The notes beneath the pieces were generated by a model. It had not been told where the DNA came from. It saw only the letters and a program-made list of their open reading frames with translations, and searched no databases. Shown piece after piece: positions 19,129 through 27,460 of a stretch of 57,288 nucleotides of DNA. Origin of the DNA: PS1 clade bacterium (GTDB lineage: Bacteria > Pseudomonadota > Alphaproteobacteria > RS24); the NCBI GenBank assembly GCA_003331985.1, contig QOQK01000005.1, forward strand, positions 1 to 57,288. The letters run 5' to 3'. Positions within the stretch are counted from its first letter, which is position 1. Every line of letters starts with the position of its first letter. The position numbers were made by a program, and so were the translations under genes.

Positions 19129-20391
19129 ATGCAAATGAGTTCTCTGTCACCTGAAACGTGTGAAATTGTGATTGTCGGCGCCGGTCTTGCCGGTTATGCG
19201 GCGGCGTTAGCATTGTCGGGAACGGGAGCAGACATTATTATGCTGGACCGTGGGACGGATAAGGCTGGCAATGCCTCTCACTCTGATCCTCGAACAACAG
19301 CATTATCACCCTCCTCTTTTAAAATGCTGAGCTGTCTTGATGTGCTGTCGGCCTGTCGAGAAACCCCTACGCCCATTTCCGCGATGAAAATTACAGAAGC
19401 TGTCTCAGTGCCTAAATGGCCAGGGGGTTTGTTAAATTTTGAGGGTACGGATGATGGGGCATTGGCCTACATGGTTCGCAATCATGACTTGCATGCCGCT
19501 TTTGCAAAAGTCAGCAGGAACATACCTAATATTTCAATCCGCCAGGGCCAGACCGTTACCGACATGGAGCAGACGCCAAACGGGATGCAATTGACTGTTA
19601 ATAATCATCAGATGATATGCGACCTCGTCGTTGCGTGCGATGGCCGCCAATCACTTGTCAGGGATTTTCTCGGTACACGCGTTATACAGCGTGATTATCA
19701 CCGCGCCGCGTTGGTGGCAGATTTTTCCCATAGCTTGCCGCATGAAAATATTGCGCGTCAGATTTTTAAAACGGATGGCCCTTTGGCCTGCTTACCGCTG
19801 GGTAGAAATCCAAATGGTGATCATGTCAGTAGTTTTGTTTGGGTTGAAAAAACAAAAAGAGCCCAGAACCTTTCGGCCCTATCTTCCGAGAGATTTTCCT
19901 ACGCTTTGTCAGAACAACTTGATGGCGCGTTGGGAGATATTGAAATTTCTGATACGCCGCATTGCTTTCCGCTGGCTTTGATGTTGGCTGAAAATTACGC
20001 CGCACCTCATGCAGTTCTTCTTGGGGATGCCGCGCATGTCATCCACCCGCTTGCCGGGCAAGGTTTTAATCTTACGCTTCGGGATGCCGCGACGCTTGCC
20101 GACAACGTTTTTGAAGCCAAAATGGTTGGTCTGAAAGCTTGCGATATGAGCGTCACAGCCGGGTATCAACTTAGTCGCCGGGCTGATGCTTTTGCGATGG
20201 CAGGTTTGACGGATGGCTTAAACACAATGTTCGGGACTTCTTTTCTGCCTTTATCTTGGTTACGCCATGCGGGTCTTGCCCTTGTTAATAACGCCCTTCC
20301 CAGTCAAGCCAAACTTGCGGGGCAAAAATATGCTGACAGAGGCACGACTGCGCCACCGCGCCTATTAAGAGGCCATAAATTTAATGGATAA
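19129..20391 (+). CDS. UbiH/UbiF-family FAD monooxygenase (ubiquinone biosynthesis)
   Basis: Flavoprotein aromatic-ring hydroxylase (420 aa) of the UbiH/COQ6 family. The FAD motif VIVGAGLAGYAAAL is at about residue 13, the middle DG motif is DLVVACDGRQS, and the second FAD signature is LLGDAAHVIHPLAGQGFNL. Such enzymes hydroxylate the ubiquinone ring on the cytosolic face of the membrane. Which ring position cannot be decided from sequence, so I give no gene symbol. The gene is convergent with the Trm112 gene 15 bases away and divergent from amt. Confidence 0.9.
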   Translation: MQMSSLSPETCEIVIVGAGLAGYAAALALSGTGADIIMLDRGTDKAGNASHSDPRTTALSPSSFKMLSCLDVLSACRETPTPISAMKITEAVSVPKWPGGLLNFEGTDDGALAYMVRNHDLHAAFAKVSRNIPNISIRQGQTVTDMEQTPNGMQLTVNNHQMICDLVVACDGRQSLVRDFLGTRVIQRDYHRAALVADFSHSLPHENIARQIFKTDGPLACLPLGRNPNGDHVSSFVWVEKTKRAQNLSALSSERFSYALSEQLDGALGDIEISDTPHCFPLALMLAENYAAPHAVLLGDAAHVIHPLAGQGFNLTLRDAATLADNVFEAKMVGLKACDMSVTAGYQLSRRADAFAMAGLTDGLNTMFGTSFLPLSWLRHAGLALVNNALPSQAKLAGQKYADRGTTAPPRLLRGHKFNG

Positions 20392-20406
20392 ACGTATTTT
20401 TAAAAC

Positions 20407-20616
20407 TTAATCTTTTGAAATTTTTCGAGCTTCGCTCTCCAGCATTACTGGAATACCCTGCCTTACAGGATAGGCTAACCCGGCTTCTTTACTAATCAAC
20501 TCCTGTTTATCGCTGTCATAGCTTAAGGGACGGCGCGATACTGGGCAGACAAGAATTTCCAACAGGCCGGGGGCAGGACTGGCGATGTCAATTTTTTCGT
20601 TATTTTCTTTGGTCAT
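20407..20616 (-). CDS. Trm112 family protein (YcaR-like)
   Basis: Small protein (69 aa) with the Trm112 core [17 protein letters not shown] ... [17 protein letters not shown]. In eukaryotes Trm112 activates methyltransferases; in bacteria the role is less settled. Only one Cys is kept, so no zinc site is expected, as in most bacterial members. It is the last gene of a thioredoxin/LON/Trm112 run, starting 10 bases after the LON gene ends. Confidence 0.9.
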   Translation of the reverse strand: MTKENNEKIDIASPAPGLLEILVCPVSRRPLSYDSDKQELISKEAGLAYPVRQGIPVMLESEARKISKD

Positions 20617-20626
20617 CTATTAAGCC

Positions 20627-21283
20627 TTATTGAAGTGGCGTGTCCTCATCATTGCCTTGCGCAAGGGCTACCTCGGTCATGGCAATAAGCATATCAGCCC
20701 GGCGCGCAAGCGTGTCTGCCTCTAAGAGAGCTTGTTTTTCAGGCGGGCCATAGGGGCTTACAACACTTAAAGAATTCACTAATTCCTCGGTGGGTGAGCC
20801 TTCGATAGACGGCCAATCACCCTGAAGTTGATTGGCGTCCAGATAATCTTTAAGCACTTCAAGCAGACCCTTTCGGTCAACATCATCCACACCGTAATCT
20901 TTAACAAGATCGTGTGAAAAAGGCTCGTAGTCAGCTTTAACCTGACGATAGGGGGTCGTGACGTCTAATTCCTCTTGCACCTGAAATCTGCAAAGTCCGG
21001 TTAAGGTGACGAGTATCCGGCCATCCTCAGTTTCATTATATGTCGTGACTCTCCCGACACACCCCGCATCATAGAGGCCGTAAGGCCCTGACTGGCTACT
21101 ATTGCGTGGTTGGATAATCCCAATAATGCGCGAACTGCTCATAGAGTCATTGGCCATTGAGAGATAGCGCGGCTCAAAAATATTGAGCGGCAATAAAACG
21201 CGTGGCAATAATAGGGCTCCTGATAACGGAAATACCGGAATTACAGGCGGCAAATCTGCCGGAAGTTTATAATCAACAAGCAT
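20627..21283 (-). CDS. LON peptidase substrate-binding domain protein
   Basis: 218-aa protein made only of the Lon N-terminal (PUA-like) substrate-recognition domain, without ATPase or protease domains. The typical start VIPVFPLSGALLLPRVLLPLNIFEPRY is visible across residues 16-42, followed by RIIGIIQPR and GCVGRVTTYNETEDGRI. Function is unproven; these stand-alone proteins may handle unfolded or selected client proteins. It starts one base after the thioredoxin gene stop and precedes the Trm112 gene, a recurrent alphaproteobacterial trio. Confidence 0.92.
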   Translation of the reverse strand: MLVDYKLPADLPPVIPVFPLSGALLLPRVLLPLNIFEPRYLSMANDSMSSSRIIGIIQPRNSSQSGPYGLYDAGCVGRVTTYNETEDGRILVTLTGLCRFQVQEELDVTTPYRQVKADYEPFSHDLVKDYGVDDVDRKGLLEVLKDYLDANQLQGDWPSIEGSPTEELVNSLSVVSPYGPPEKQALLEADTLARRADMLIAMTEVALAQGNDEDTPLQ

Positions 21284-21284
21284 A

Positions 21285-22244
21285 TTAACTGAACAGCAGG
21301 GAGGATAACTTGCGTCGCCCCTCTACCGTTACCTCATCTGTGGGTCCATAAGCTTCAAAAAGCTCGAGTAATTGTTTACGGGCGGCATCATCCTGCCATT
21401 GGCGATTGCGCTGAATAATATCCAGCAAAGCATCTATTGCATTTTCCTTCTGCCCGGCGGCATGATAGGCCAGGGCCAAATCATAGCGCGACTGGTGATC
21501 GTCTGCGTTGTTGGCAATGTTAGCAAGAAGGGTGTCAATCGCACCCTCTTTTTGATCGGCGGTCTTGCCAAGTGAAGCTGATTTTTTAGCCAATTCAAGG
21601 CCTGCAATTGCCGCAGTGTAAAGCGGGTCGGGGGTCGTTGCGTCCTCAGTCATAGCAAGAGCTTGTTCCGCCGCCTCGGCATTGCCCATTGCCAGATAAC
21701 ACTGTGCCAGTCCACCAATCGCGGCTGTGTTGGTATAGTCTTGTTGAGCAATGGAACCGAAAATTTGCATGGCGTTTGTAAAATCATACTGCTCCAAAGC
21801 AGCTTTACCGGCGGCGAGCATCTCCTCGATTGGGTCTGGTGCGAGACCTTCACCAAGATTTTTTTCGATAAAGGCTTTGAGTTGGCTCTCAGGCAGGGCG
21901 CCTGCAAAACCGTCAACAGGTTGGCCATTCTTAAAAGCAAAAACCGCCGGAATGGATTGTACCTGCAATTGCTGGGCGACTTGAGGATGCTCATCAATAT
22001 TCATTTTTGCCAGTCGGACAGTGCCATTACTTTGCACAGCCAATTTTTCAAGAAGTGGTGTCAGTTGCTTGCAAGGTCCACACCATGGTGCCCAGAAATC
22101 AAGTAGAACCAACATATGCTGTGAGGCCTCAATCACATCGACCATGAAGGTTTGTGTGGTTGTTTCGACAATACTTTCAGATGACTGTCCGCTTACCGCA
22201 CCCATACCTGATGGGTTCTGTTGGGTTTCCGGTGTTTCGTCCAT
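21285..22244 (-). CDS. thioredoxin-fold co-chaperone with TPR (CnoX/YbbN-like)
   Basis: Cytosolic protein (319 aa) with an N-terminal thioredoxin domain and a C-terminal TPR-type helical domain, as in CnoX/YbbN, a holdase that protects GroEL and DnaK clients during oxidative stress. The redox motif WAPWCGPCKQL is intact at about residues 51-61, so unlike E. coli YbbN it may be a working disulfide reductase. Helical repeats rich in Ala (AEQALAMTEDA, YDLALAYHAAGQKENAIDALL) follow. It heads the LON/Trm112 run. Confidence 0.92.
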   Translation of the reverse strand: MDETPETQQNPSGMGAVSGQSSESIVETTTQTFMVDVIEASQHMLVLLDFWAPWCGPCKQLTPLLEKLAVQSNGTVRLAKMNIDEHPQVAQQLQVQSIPAVFAFKNGQPVDGFAGALPESQLKAFIEKNLGEGLAPDPIEEMLAAGKAALEQYDFTNAMQIFGSIAQQDYTNTAAIGGLAQCYLAMGNAEAAEQALAMTEDATTPDPLYTAAIAGLELAKKSASLGKTADQKEGAIDTLLANIANNADDHQSRYDLALAYHAAGQKENAIDALLDIIQRNRQWQDDAARKQLLELFEAYGPTDEVTVEGRRKLSSLLFS

Positions 22245-22373
22245 AATTTATCCCGTTTTGGCTTCCTTAAAGGAAGTTCATACCATTGTATTTATAAAGT
22301 GGGGTCTCTTGATGGTTTTGCCAAGGGCTTTTGGCGATTTTCCTTTTTACTTGAACCTTTGAACTTTCTGGCT

Positions 22374-23330
22374 TTAAGGGCTTGCGTCTCCAAGAAGTGC
22401 GGAGACAACGGCAACATCAATAATATCCTGTACGCCACATCCACGCGATAAATCCATCCATGGCTTGGGAAACCCGCCGAGAATAGGTCCGATGGCCCGC
22501 GCGCCGCCAAGCTCTTGTGTGATTTTGTAGCCTATATTACCCGCGTCGAGGTCCGGAAAAATAAAAACATTTGCTTTGCCCGCTACCGGAGAGTCCGGGG
22601 CCTTTTTAGTGCCTATTACCGGGTTAATCGCTGCATCATATTGCAATTCACCGTCAATATTGAGCTGAGGAGCTTTTTGAGTTACGAGCGCCATGGCTTC
22701 GGTTACTTTATCTACATCTGCATGATTCGCCGAGCCTTTGGTGGAAAAGGAAAGCATCGCCACATTTGGGGTCTCCCCAGTTAGGCGCTGATGTGTTTCA
22801 GATGTGAAAATTGCAATGTCTGCTAATTGCGCCGCAGTTGGGTTTGGGACAACAGCGCAATCGCCATAACTTAAAACCCTTCCATCCGGCAAAGCCATTA
22901 AAAACATGCTGGAGATGGTTTTGGTGCCGTCCTTGACCCCAAGGCTTTTAAAGCCCGCTTTTAAAACATTGGCTGTTGTTGCAATTGATCCTGCAACACC
23001 GCCATCCACATAACCTGTAGCTAACAAATAACAGCTCAACAAAAGTGGGTTTGAAAGGGATTGCTCGACCTTAGAGCGTTCAAGCCCTCTTTTGCTTTGA
23101 ACATGCTCATAAATCCGACCTAGCCAAAGGTCCTTATCGGGATGGTCGAGAAAAACTTCAGTGCCCTCAGGCAGTCCATCATCTGTGTTAAGCGCGATGG
23201 GTATTACTTCGCCGCCTTGGTGGAGCAACTTTATAGCTTCTTGAATGCGCGGGTCGGATGTTTCGGGAAGTAAAATGCGCTTCTTATTTTTTTTGGCACG
23301 ATGGTAAAGATTATTAATGATGTCAGTCAT
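22374..23330 (-). CDS. phosphate acetyl/butyryltransferase family protein (Pta/EutD-like)
   Basis: Single-domain phosphotransacylase (318 aa, like EutD or short Pta) that exchanges CoA for phosphate on an acyl group. Family segments: RILLPETSDPRIQEA, GYVDGGVAGSIATTANVLKAG, and the C-terminal FIFPDLDAGNIGYKITQ. No acetate kinase is nearby. Its start overlaps the AtuA-like small protein gene by 8 bases, so it is the third gene of an AtuA/AtuA-related/Pta run and may act on the acyl-CoA product of that pathway rather than in general acetate overflow. Confidence 0.93.
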   Translation of the reverse strand: MTDIINNLYHRAKKNKKRILLPETSDPRIQEAIKLLHQGGEVIPIALNTDDGLPEGTEVFLDHPDKDLWLGRIYEHVQSKRGLERSKVEQSLSNPLLLSCYLLATGYVDGGVAGSIATTANVLKAGFKSLGVKDGTKTISSMFLMALPDGRVLSYGDCAVVPNPTAAQLADIAIFTSETHQRLTGETPNVAMLSFSTKGSANHADVDKVTEAMALVTQKAPQLNIDGELQYDAAINPVIGTKKAPDSPVAGKANVFIFPDLDAGNIGYKITQELGGARAIGPILGGFPKPWMDLSRGCGVQDIIDVAVVSALLGDASP

Positions 23331-23676
23331 GTTTTATTGTCGAAAGAAGGCTTTCATCAATCTGTACCACCATATGCAGAAGTGCAAGCCCATGCACTTT
23401 GCCTTGGGCGTCGGTAATAAGTGTCTCCGTACCGCCGCCGCCAAGCGACTCCTCAAGAATAAAATTAAACGCATTTAAATTTGGCAAATCATAGCGCGTA
23501 ACCCCGCCGAGTGCGATTTCGCTAAAATGGTCAGCGACTTTTGCGGCGGTTAACTCTTTATCAAGATAGGCGTAAATTTCTGGTGATCTGGCGATGACGC
23601 CGACATTACTTCCGTTGCCCTTGTCGCCAGAACGCGCGAGAGCGATGTCCATCAGTTTTACCTGTTTGGTTGCCAC
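23323..23676 (-). CDS. AtuA-related C-terminal-type protein
   Basis: 117-aa protein matching the small domain that in some proteins is fused to the C-terminus of AtuA-like (DUF1446) proteins. Visible segments are LARSGDKGNGSNVGVIARSP, the Gly-rich loop LGGVTRYDLPNLNAFNFIL and ESLGGGGTETL. The start is a GTG one base after the AtuA stop, with GAGGAGG 6 bases upstream; the much longer open frame upstream lies inside the AtuA gene and is not used. Its 3' end overlaps the Pta gene start, so the three are translated together. Function is unknown beyond a link to terpene or acyl catabolism. Confidence 0.88.
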   Translation of the reverse strand: MATKQVKLMDIALARSGDKGNGSNVGVIARSPEIYAYLDKELTAAKVADHFSEIALGGVTRYDLPNLNAFNFILEESLGGGGTETLITDAQGKVHGLALLHMVVQIDESLLSTIKHD

Positions 23677-23677
23677 C

Positions 23678-25051
23678 TTAGACCTCCTCAACCTTAACGG
23701 TTGTTTTGATTTTATCTTTGCCAATAAGCGCCGGCCAATAACCGACAACCTCAGACGCACGCGATCTCCCCGCAGCAAATCCGGTAATACCCGGAGGGCC
23801 GGAAGTCAAAACCGGAGCAATCTCGCTCGACATTACATTAAGCTTGCTGGCATCCATTCCCTTTGCGCCGAGCCGCATCAGAATTTCATGAGGCTGGTCG
23901 GGGCTTTCCACAATGCCCTTATAAAGAACATTGCTACCGAATAATTCTAAAAAGCGATCATCTTCAGGGATATCTGCGCCGAGCATTTTCATTCGGGCAA
24001 ATACCATGTCAGAAACAATATGTGCCTTTTCAATTGCGTCGGGGCCACTAATGCAAAGCGTTGCAAGAATTTTATAACCGTTCGCATAGGACATGGAGAC
24101 CTTGAAGCTGTCAGTCGCTGGAAGCCCTTTAACGCTATGAACTTTTACGCGGTTTGCGCCATCCTGCTCCATTTGGATTGTTGTAAAATCTGCAACACAA
24201 TCCGGGCTGAGGTATCGTGCCGGGTCACCAAGTTCATAAAGTAACTGTGAGGTGACGCTTTCCACATTAATCAATCCGCCTGTGCCGTCATGCTTGGTGA
24301 CGAGAAAAGACCCATCCTCGTAAGCCTCAACAACCGGAAAGCCAATATGCGCAAAATCTTTAACATTTCGCCAATCCGTATAGTTACCGCCCGTGCATTG
24401 GGGGCCACATTCAATGATATGCCCTAGTACTGTTGCGGCTGCAATTTTGTCATAATCTTCGAATGACCATCCAAATTCATAGGCCAATGGTGCGACAGCC
24501 AGTGAGGGGTCACTCGCACGCCCGGTGATAACAATATCTGCGCCTTGTTGCAGTGCCTCAACTATCGATGCGGCGCCTATATAAACATTGGCGCTGATGA
24601 TGTCGTCTTTCACGGATGCTAAATCTGCGCCGGTATCCATATTAACCAGCGCCTCGCCTTCATTTGTCAGCGCGTCCAGCCTGTCAAGAATATCATCACC
24701 CTCAACAATGCCGATACGGACACCTGAGAGGCCAATCTCTGAAAGTGCTTGTTTGGTGGCGGCAAGACATGCCGGGGCATTAACCCCCGCCGCATTGGCA
24801 ATCAATTTGATGCCCTTGTTTCTGCATTGCGGCATAATCATTTTGAGCATTTTAATAAAATCACGTGCGTAACCTGAATTCGGGTCGCGCATTCTTTGTT
24901 TTTGCATGATGCTCATCGTGATTTCGGAAAGATAGTCGAAGGTCAGATAATCAACTGGCCCTTCTTCAACAAGCCTTTTGGGCCCGAGCAGACTGTCGCC
25001 CCAGAAGCCTTGGGCATTTGCAACCCTTATCATTTTTTTTGCTGTATTCAC
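23678..25051 (-). CDS. acyclic terpene utilization AtuA-like protein (DUF1446)
   Basis: 457-aa DUF1446 protein. Family segments: IRVANAQGFWGDS at the start, TFDYLSEITMSIMQ, the stretch DIVITGRASDPSLAVAPL and HIIECGPQCTGGNYTDW. AtuA is needed for citronellol/geraniol use in Pseudomonas, but its reaction is not settled and relatives occur in other acyl-CoA pathways. Here it heads a run with the small AtuA-related gene and Pta, with a divergent MFS permease, and without the carboxylase genes of the classical atu cluster, so a different substrate is likely. Confidence 0.9.
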   Translation of the reverse strand: MNTAKKMIRVANAQGFWGDSLLGPKRLVEEGPVDYLTFDYLSEITMSIMQKQRMRDPNSGYARDFIKMLKMIMPQCRNKGIKLIANAAGVNAPACLAATKQALSEIGLSGVRIGIVEGDDILDRLDALTNEGEALVNMDTGADLASVKDDIISANVYIGAASIVEALQQGADIVITGRASDPSLAVAPLAYEFGWSFEDYDKIAAATVLGHIIECGPQCTGGNYTDWRNVKDFAHIGFPVVEAYEDGSFLVTKHDGTGGLINVESVTSQLLYELGDPARYLSPDCVADFTTIQMEQDGANRVKVHSVKGLPATDSFKVSMSYANGYKILATLCISGPDAIEKAHIVSDMVFARMKMLGADIPEDDRFLELFGSNVLYKGIVESPDQPHEILMRLGAKGMDASKLNVMSSEIAPVLTSGPPGITGFAAGRSRASEVVGYWPALIGKDKIKTTVKVEEV

Positions 25052-25171
25052 TGTAGCCTCCAGCCCTCAATTTAAAAGCCTACCTCTTAATGTCAATTAT
25101 AAGTTTTCTGGGACGCGAGAAACATATTGAAGTAGTGTGTTTTTCACTTTTAATCATTAAACGGAAAAAAA

Positions 25172-26440
25172 ATGATAGGAACACCTCCCCGCGTGGGAAC
25201 GATTTATACTGGCTGGATTGTTTTATCTGCCTGTTTTGTGTCGGCCATGTTGATTGTAGGTGCGACGATTTACAGCTTCCAGCTTTTCGTTATCCCCGTC
25301 ACTGAAGAATTCGGGATCTCGCGAGCAACAGCCAATAATGCCTATATTTCCATGTTGGTCGGGCTTGCACTCTGGTCGCCATTGGTTGGGCGGCTACTTG
25401 ATAAATTTGATGCAAAATATGTGATTATGTTTGGCGCGCTAAGTTTTGGGGGCGCCTTCACACTTGTTGCGATGGCCCAAAGCCTGATGGTAATGATGGT
25501 CGGCATTTTTGTGATGCTGAGCATTGCCGTTTGCTCATGTGGTGGGCTTGCCGGTAACGCCGTTACAGTGCGGTGGTTTCAAAAACGCAGGGGGCTGGCA
25601 TTGGGGATTATGTCCGTGACGTCATCTGTCGGTGGCGCATTTATGGTGCCGGTTGTGTCCTATCTTATCTCATCTTATGGCTGGCGTACGGCGATGCTTC
25701 TCACCGGCTGGTCGGTGGCAATAATTATATTCGTCCTCGTTGGTCTGTTTGTTAGGGGGCGTCCCGCGCAAGCCGATATTAATGATTTTGATGAACTTGA
25801 TAGCCAAGCTGATACACCACTACAAGATGCGCCGACAGGGGATAAAACTCTGAGCCTCAAGCAGATTGTGACGACGCGAAATTATTGGCTTGTCGCAATG
25901 GGGTGCGGTCTTTTGCTGGCGAGCGATCAGGCTGTTCTCACCTCGAAATTCCCGTTTCTAGTCGATAGCGGTTTTACAGTTTTGCAGGCCACCACTATTA
26001 TTTCTACCATGACGATATCTGCGGTCGCCGGAAAGCTGATAATCGGCTTTATGGCTGATTATTTTGATGTCAGGCATTTGTTCGCCTTGGTTGCCTTGTT
26101 CCACTTTCTTCTCTTGGCTGTGTTTTTAATGCGACCTGACTATTGGAGTTTATTGATTTTTGTTTCTATTTTTGGGGCGGCCGTTGGCGGTATTTACCCT
26201 GTGTGGTCATCGCTAACGGCAAACGCTTTTGGTCCGGCCAGCATTGGGTCTGTCTTAGGATTTATGGCACCGGTCATGCAGGGTCTTTCGATTATTTTTG
26301 TAAGCTTTATCGGCGAGGTGCACAGTCGGACGGGGGCCTATGATGTTGCGTTTCAAGGATTTATGGTAACTGTCGTAATGTCTGTATTCTTTATTTATGC
26401 GATGAAGCTACAGTCAAAATCATCTGCAGATACCGCTTAA
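25172..26440 (+). CDS. MFS transporter (monocarboxylate/oxalate-formate antiporter-like)
   Basis: Inner-membrane secondary transporter (422 aa, about 12 helices). The first helices (GWIVLSACFVSAMLIVG), the FGISRATANNAYISMLVG segment and the central soluble loop at residues 195-225 fit the OFA/monocarboxylate group of the major facilitator superfamily. It is divergent from the AtuA/AtuA-related/Pta run with about 120 bases between starts, so it is the likely uptake or efflux route for that pathway's organic acid. Substrate is inferred from context only. Confidence 0.9.
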   Translation: MIGTPPRVGTIYTGWIVLSACFVSAMLIVGATIYSFQLFVIPVTEEFGISRATANNAYISMLVGLALWSPLVGRLLDKFDAKYVIMFGALSFGGAFTLVAMAQSLMVMMVGIFVMLSIAVCSCGGLAGNAVTVRWFQKRRGLALGIMSVTSSVGGAFMVPVVSYLISSYGWRTAMLLTGWSVAIIIFVLVGLFVRGRPAQADINDFDELDSQADTPLQDAPTGDKTLSLKQIVTTRNYWLVAMGCGLLLASDQAVLTSKFPFLVDSGFTVLQATTIISTMTISAVAGKLIIGFMADYFDVRHLFALVALFHFLLLAVFLMRPDYWSLLIFVSIFGAAVGGIYPVWSSLTANAFGPASIGSVLGFMAPVMQGLSIIFVSFIGEVHSRTGAYDVAFQGFMVTVVMSVFFIYAMKLQSKSSADTA

Positions 26441-26468
26441 GGGTAAGCTAAAGAGCTTGCAATCGCTT

Positions 26469-26495
26469 TTGCTTTGGGGCATAACCCGCTATGCT
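26469..26495 (+). promoter_or_regulatory. possible promoter of tRNA-Gly
   Basis: TTGCTT and TATGCT are separated by 15 bases, with the second box 13 bases before the mature tRNA 5' end. The spacing is short of ideal and the boxes are imperfect, so this is a weak call. Confidence 0.3.
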
Positions 26496-26508
26496 ATTAA
26501 ACAGCAAT

Positions 26509-26583
26509 GCGGGCGTAGCTCAGGGGTAGAGCGCAACCTTGCCAAGGTTGATGTCGTGAGTTCGAATCTCATCGCCCGCTCCA
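26509..26583 (+). tRNA. tRNA-Gly (GCC anticodon)
   Basis: Full cloverleaf: acceptor GCGGGCG pairs with CGCCCGC, D-arm GCTC/GAGC, anticodon stem CAACC/GGTTG with loop TTGCCAA (anticodon GCC at 26541-26543), and T-arm GTGAG/CTCAT with TTCGAAT. The 3' CCA is encoded. It marks the left border of an accessory region; tRNA-Gly genes are common integration targets, but no duplicate of its 3' end was found within the window. Confidence 0.97.
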
Positions 26584-26693
26584 TTTCTTGAGATATGAAT
26601 ATCGCTGTAACAGCCCGTTTTCCGTGAGAATATTATAATTACACATATCAGGGGTGGCTGGCAAGCTGTCCAACCTGATTATAAAAAATACAC

Positions 26694-27011
26694 TCAAATT
26701 TGTGGCGAGTTGTGACCAGATTGTGACCGATGCTCTATTATTGAGCTCTGCACTTCCAGAAGCGCAGTCAGGTAGTCAGACTTGTCTGTAAGAACCTCCA
26801 TCTTTGGCTTACCCCAACCTCTATCCAGCAATGCTTGAGCAGCAGTGCCTCTCACACGCTCATCTTTACCATCACGCATCAGCTCCACCAGCGTCTCAAG
26901 AGCCTCTGTCGTGTAGCTCCTTGCAAGCTCAATGACGTTATGCTCGTCCTTAGGTCTGCCCCCAGGGTTGCCTGAAGAGCCTTTGATAAATCTGCCCGTC
27001 TTATCTCTCAT
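26694..27011 (-). CDS. DUF5681 domain-containing protein (phage-associated type)
   Basis: 105-aa protein with the DUF5681 signature: a basic start TGRFIKGSSGNPGGRPK followed by a short helical region. Family members are frequently encoded next to phage terminase or in prophage remnants; no terminase is present here. The ATG at 27011 has AGGAGG at 8 bases, and a strong promoter (TTGAAA, 18-base spacer, TATAAT) lies upstream inside a 61-bp repeat. It is the first gene after tRNA-Gly and supports the idea of an integrated element. Confidence 0.8.
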   Translation of the reverse strand: MRDKTGRFIKGSSGNPGGRPKDEHNVIELARSYTTEALETLVELMRDGKDERVRGTAAQALLDRGWGKPKMEVLTDKSDYLTALLEVQSSIIEHRSQSGHNSPQI

Positions 27012-27015
27012 CGTG

Positions 27016-27076
27016 AACGCCTCCTGACTTGAGGTTGCATTATACAATGGATGAAATTAGAATTTCAAAGGGTGGT
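27016..27076. repeat. 61-bp direct repeat, copy 1
   Basis: 58 of 61 positions are identical to the copy at 28137-28197. On the minus strand this copy supplies the promoter and ribosome-binding site of the DUF5681 gene; on the plus strand it ends 25 bases before the start of a small lipoprotein gene. The repeat begins exactly at the leader next to the DUF5681 start and does not include its coding sequence. Confidence 0.93.
27039..27068 (-). promoter_or_regulatory. sigma-70-type promoter of the DUF5681 gene
   Basis: On the minus strand TTGAAA is followed after 18 bases by a perfect TATAAT, then by a leader with AGGAGG before the DUF5681 ATG. It lies inside the 61-bp repeat. Confidence 0.7.
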
Positions 27077-27101
27077 AGATATTCATTAATTGGGAGGGTT
27101 C

Positions 27102-27389
27102 ATGAAACGGTTTTTAATTATTGCTTCAATGGTTTTTTATTCACTTATGTTGTCGACGTGTAATAGTGCCTCTAATAAGTTATCTGTAAATATTGGGCCG
27201 ACGAAGCAGGACTGCAAAGAATTGGCTCAGGGCGCTGGGGCATTATTGATTGAAGCTGATAAGCTTTGGGATGAACTCAGAAACATTCCTGAAAATTCTT
27301 CTGAACGCCAGGAGTCAGCTGCTAAAATTAAATGGCTGACTGATATAGCTGCCAACTATTCTGTTTATTACGAAACTTTTTGTAAGTAA
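27102..27389 (+). CDS. small putative lipoprotein/secreted protein
   Basis: 95-aa protein with a clear N-terminal signal segment (KRFLIIASMVFYSLMLSTC). The Cys could be a lipobox, though Thr at -1 is atypical, so simple secretion is possible. The mature part is short, with two further Cys and a helical, charged middle (ALLIEADKLWDELRNIPENS). The ATG at 27102 follows GGGAGGG. I do not recognise a family. It is read away from copy 1 of the 61-bp repeat. Confidence 0.7.
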   Translation: MKRFLIIASMVFYSLMLSTCNSASNKLSVNIGPTKQDCKELAQGAGALLIEADKLWDELRNIPENSSERQESAAKIKWLTDIAANYSVYYETFCK

Positions 27390-27391
27390 AA

Positions 27392-27436
27392 ATGAAACCA
27401 CTACTCCCCAGCATCGCACTGCTTTTCTTATGCTAG
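27392..27436 (+). pseudogene. truncated signal-peptide start fragment (copy A)
   Basis: Three bases after the previous stop, an ATG opens a 14-codon frame reading MKPLLPSIALLFLC and then a stop. Its DNA is closely similar to 28680-28730, and its end resembles the start of the SOUL gene at 29896. It looks like the left-over 5' end of a secreted-protein gene. Confidence 0.45.
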
Positions 27437-27460
27437 CGATTGAAATGTCTTTATTTAAGA

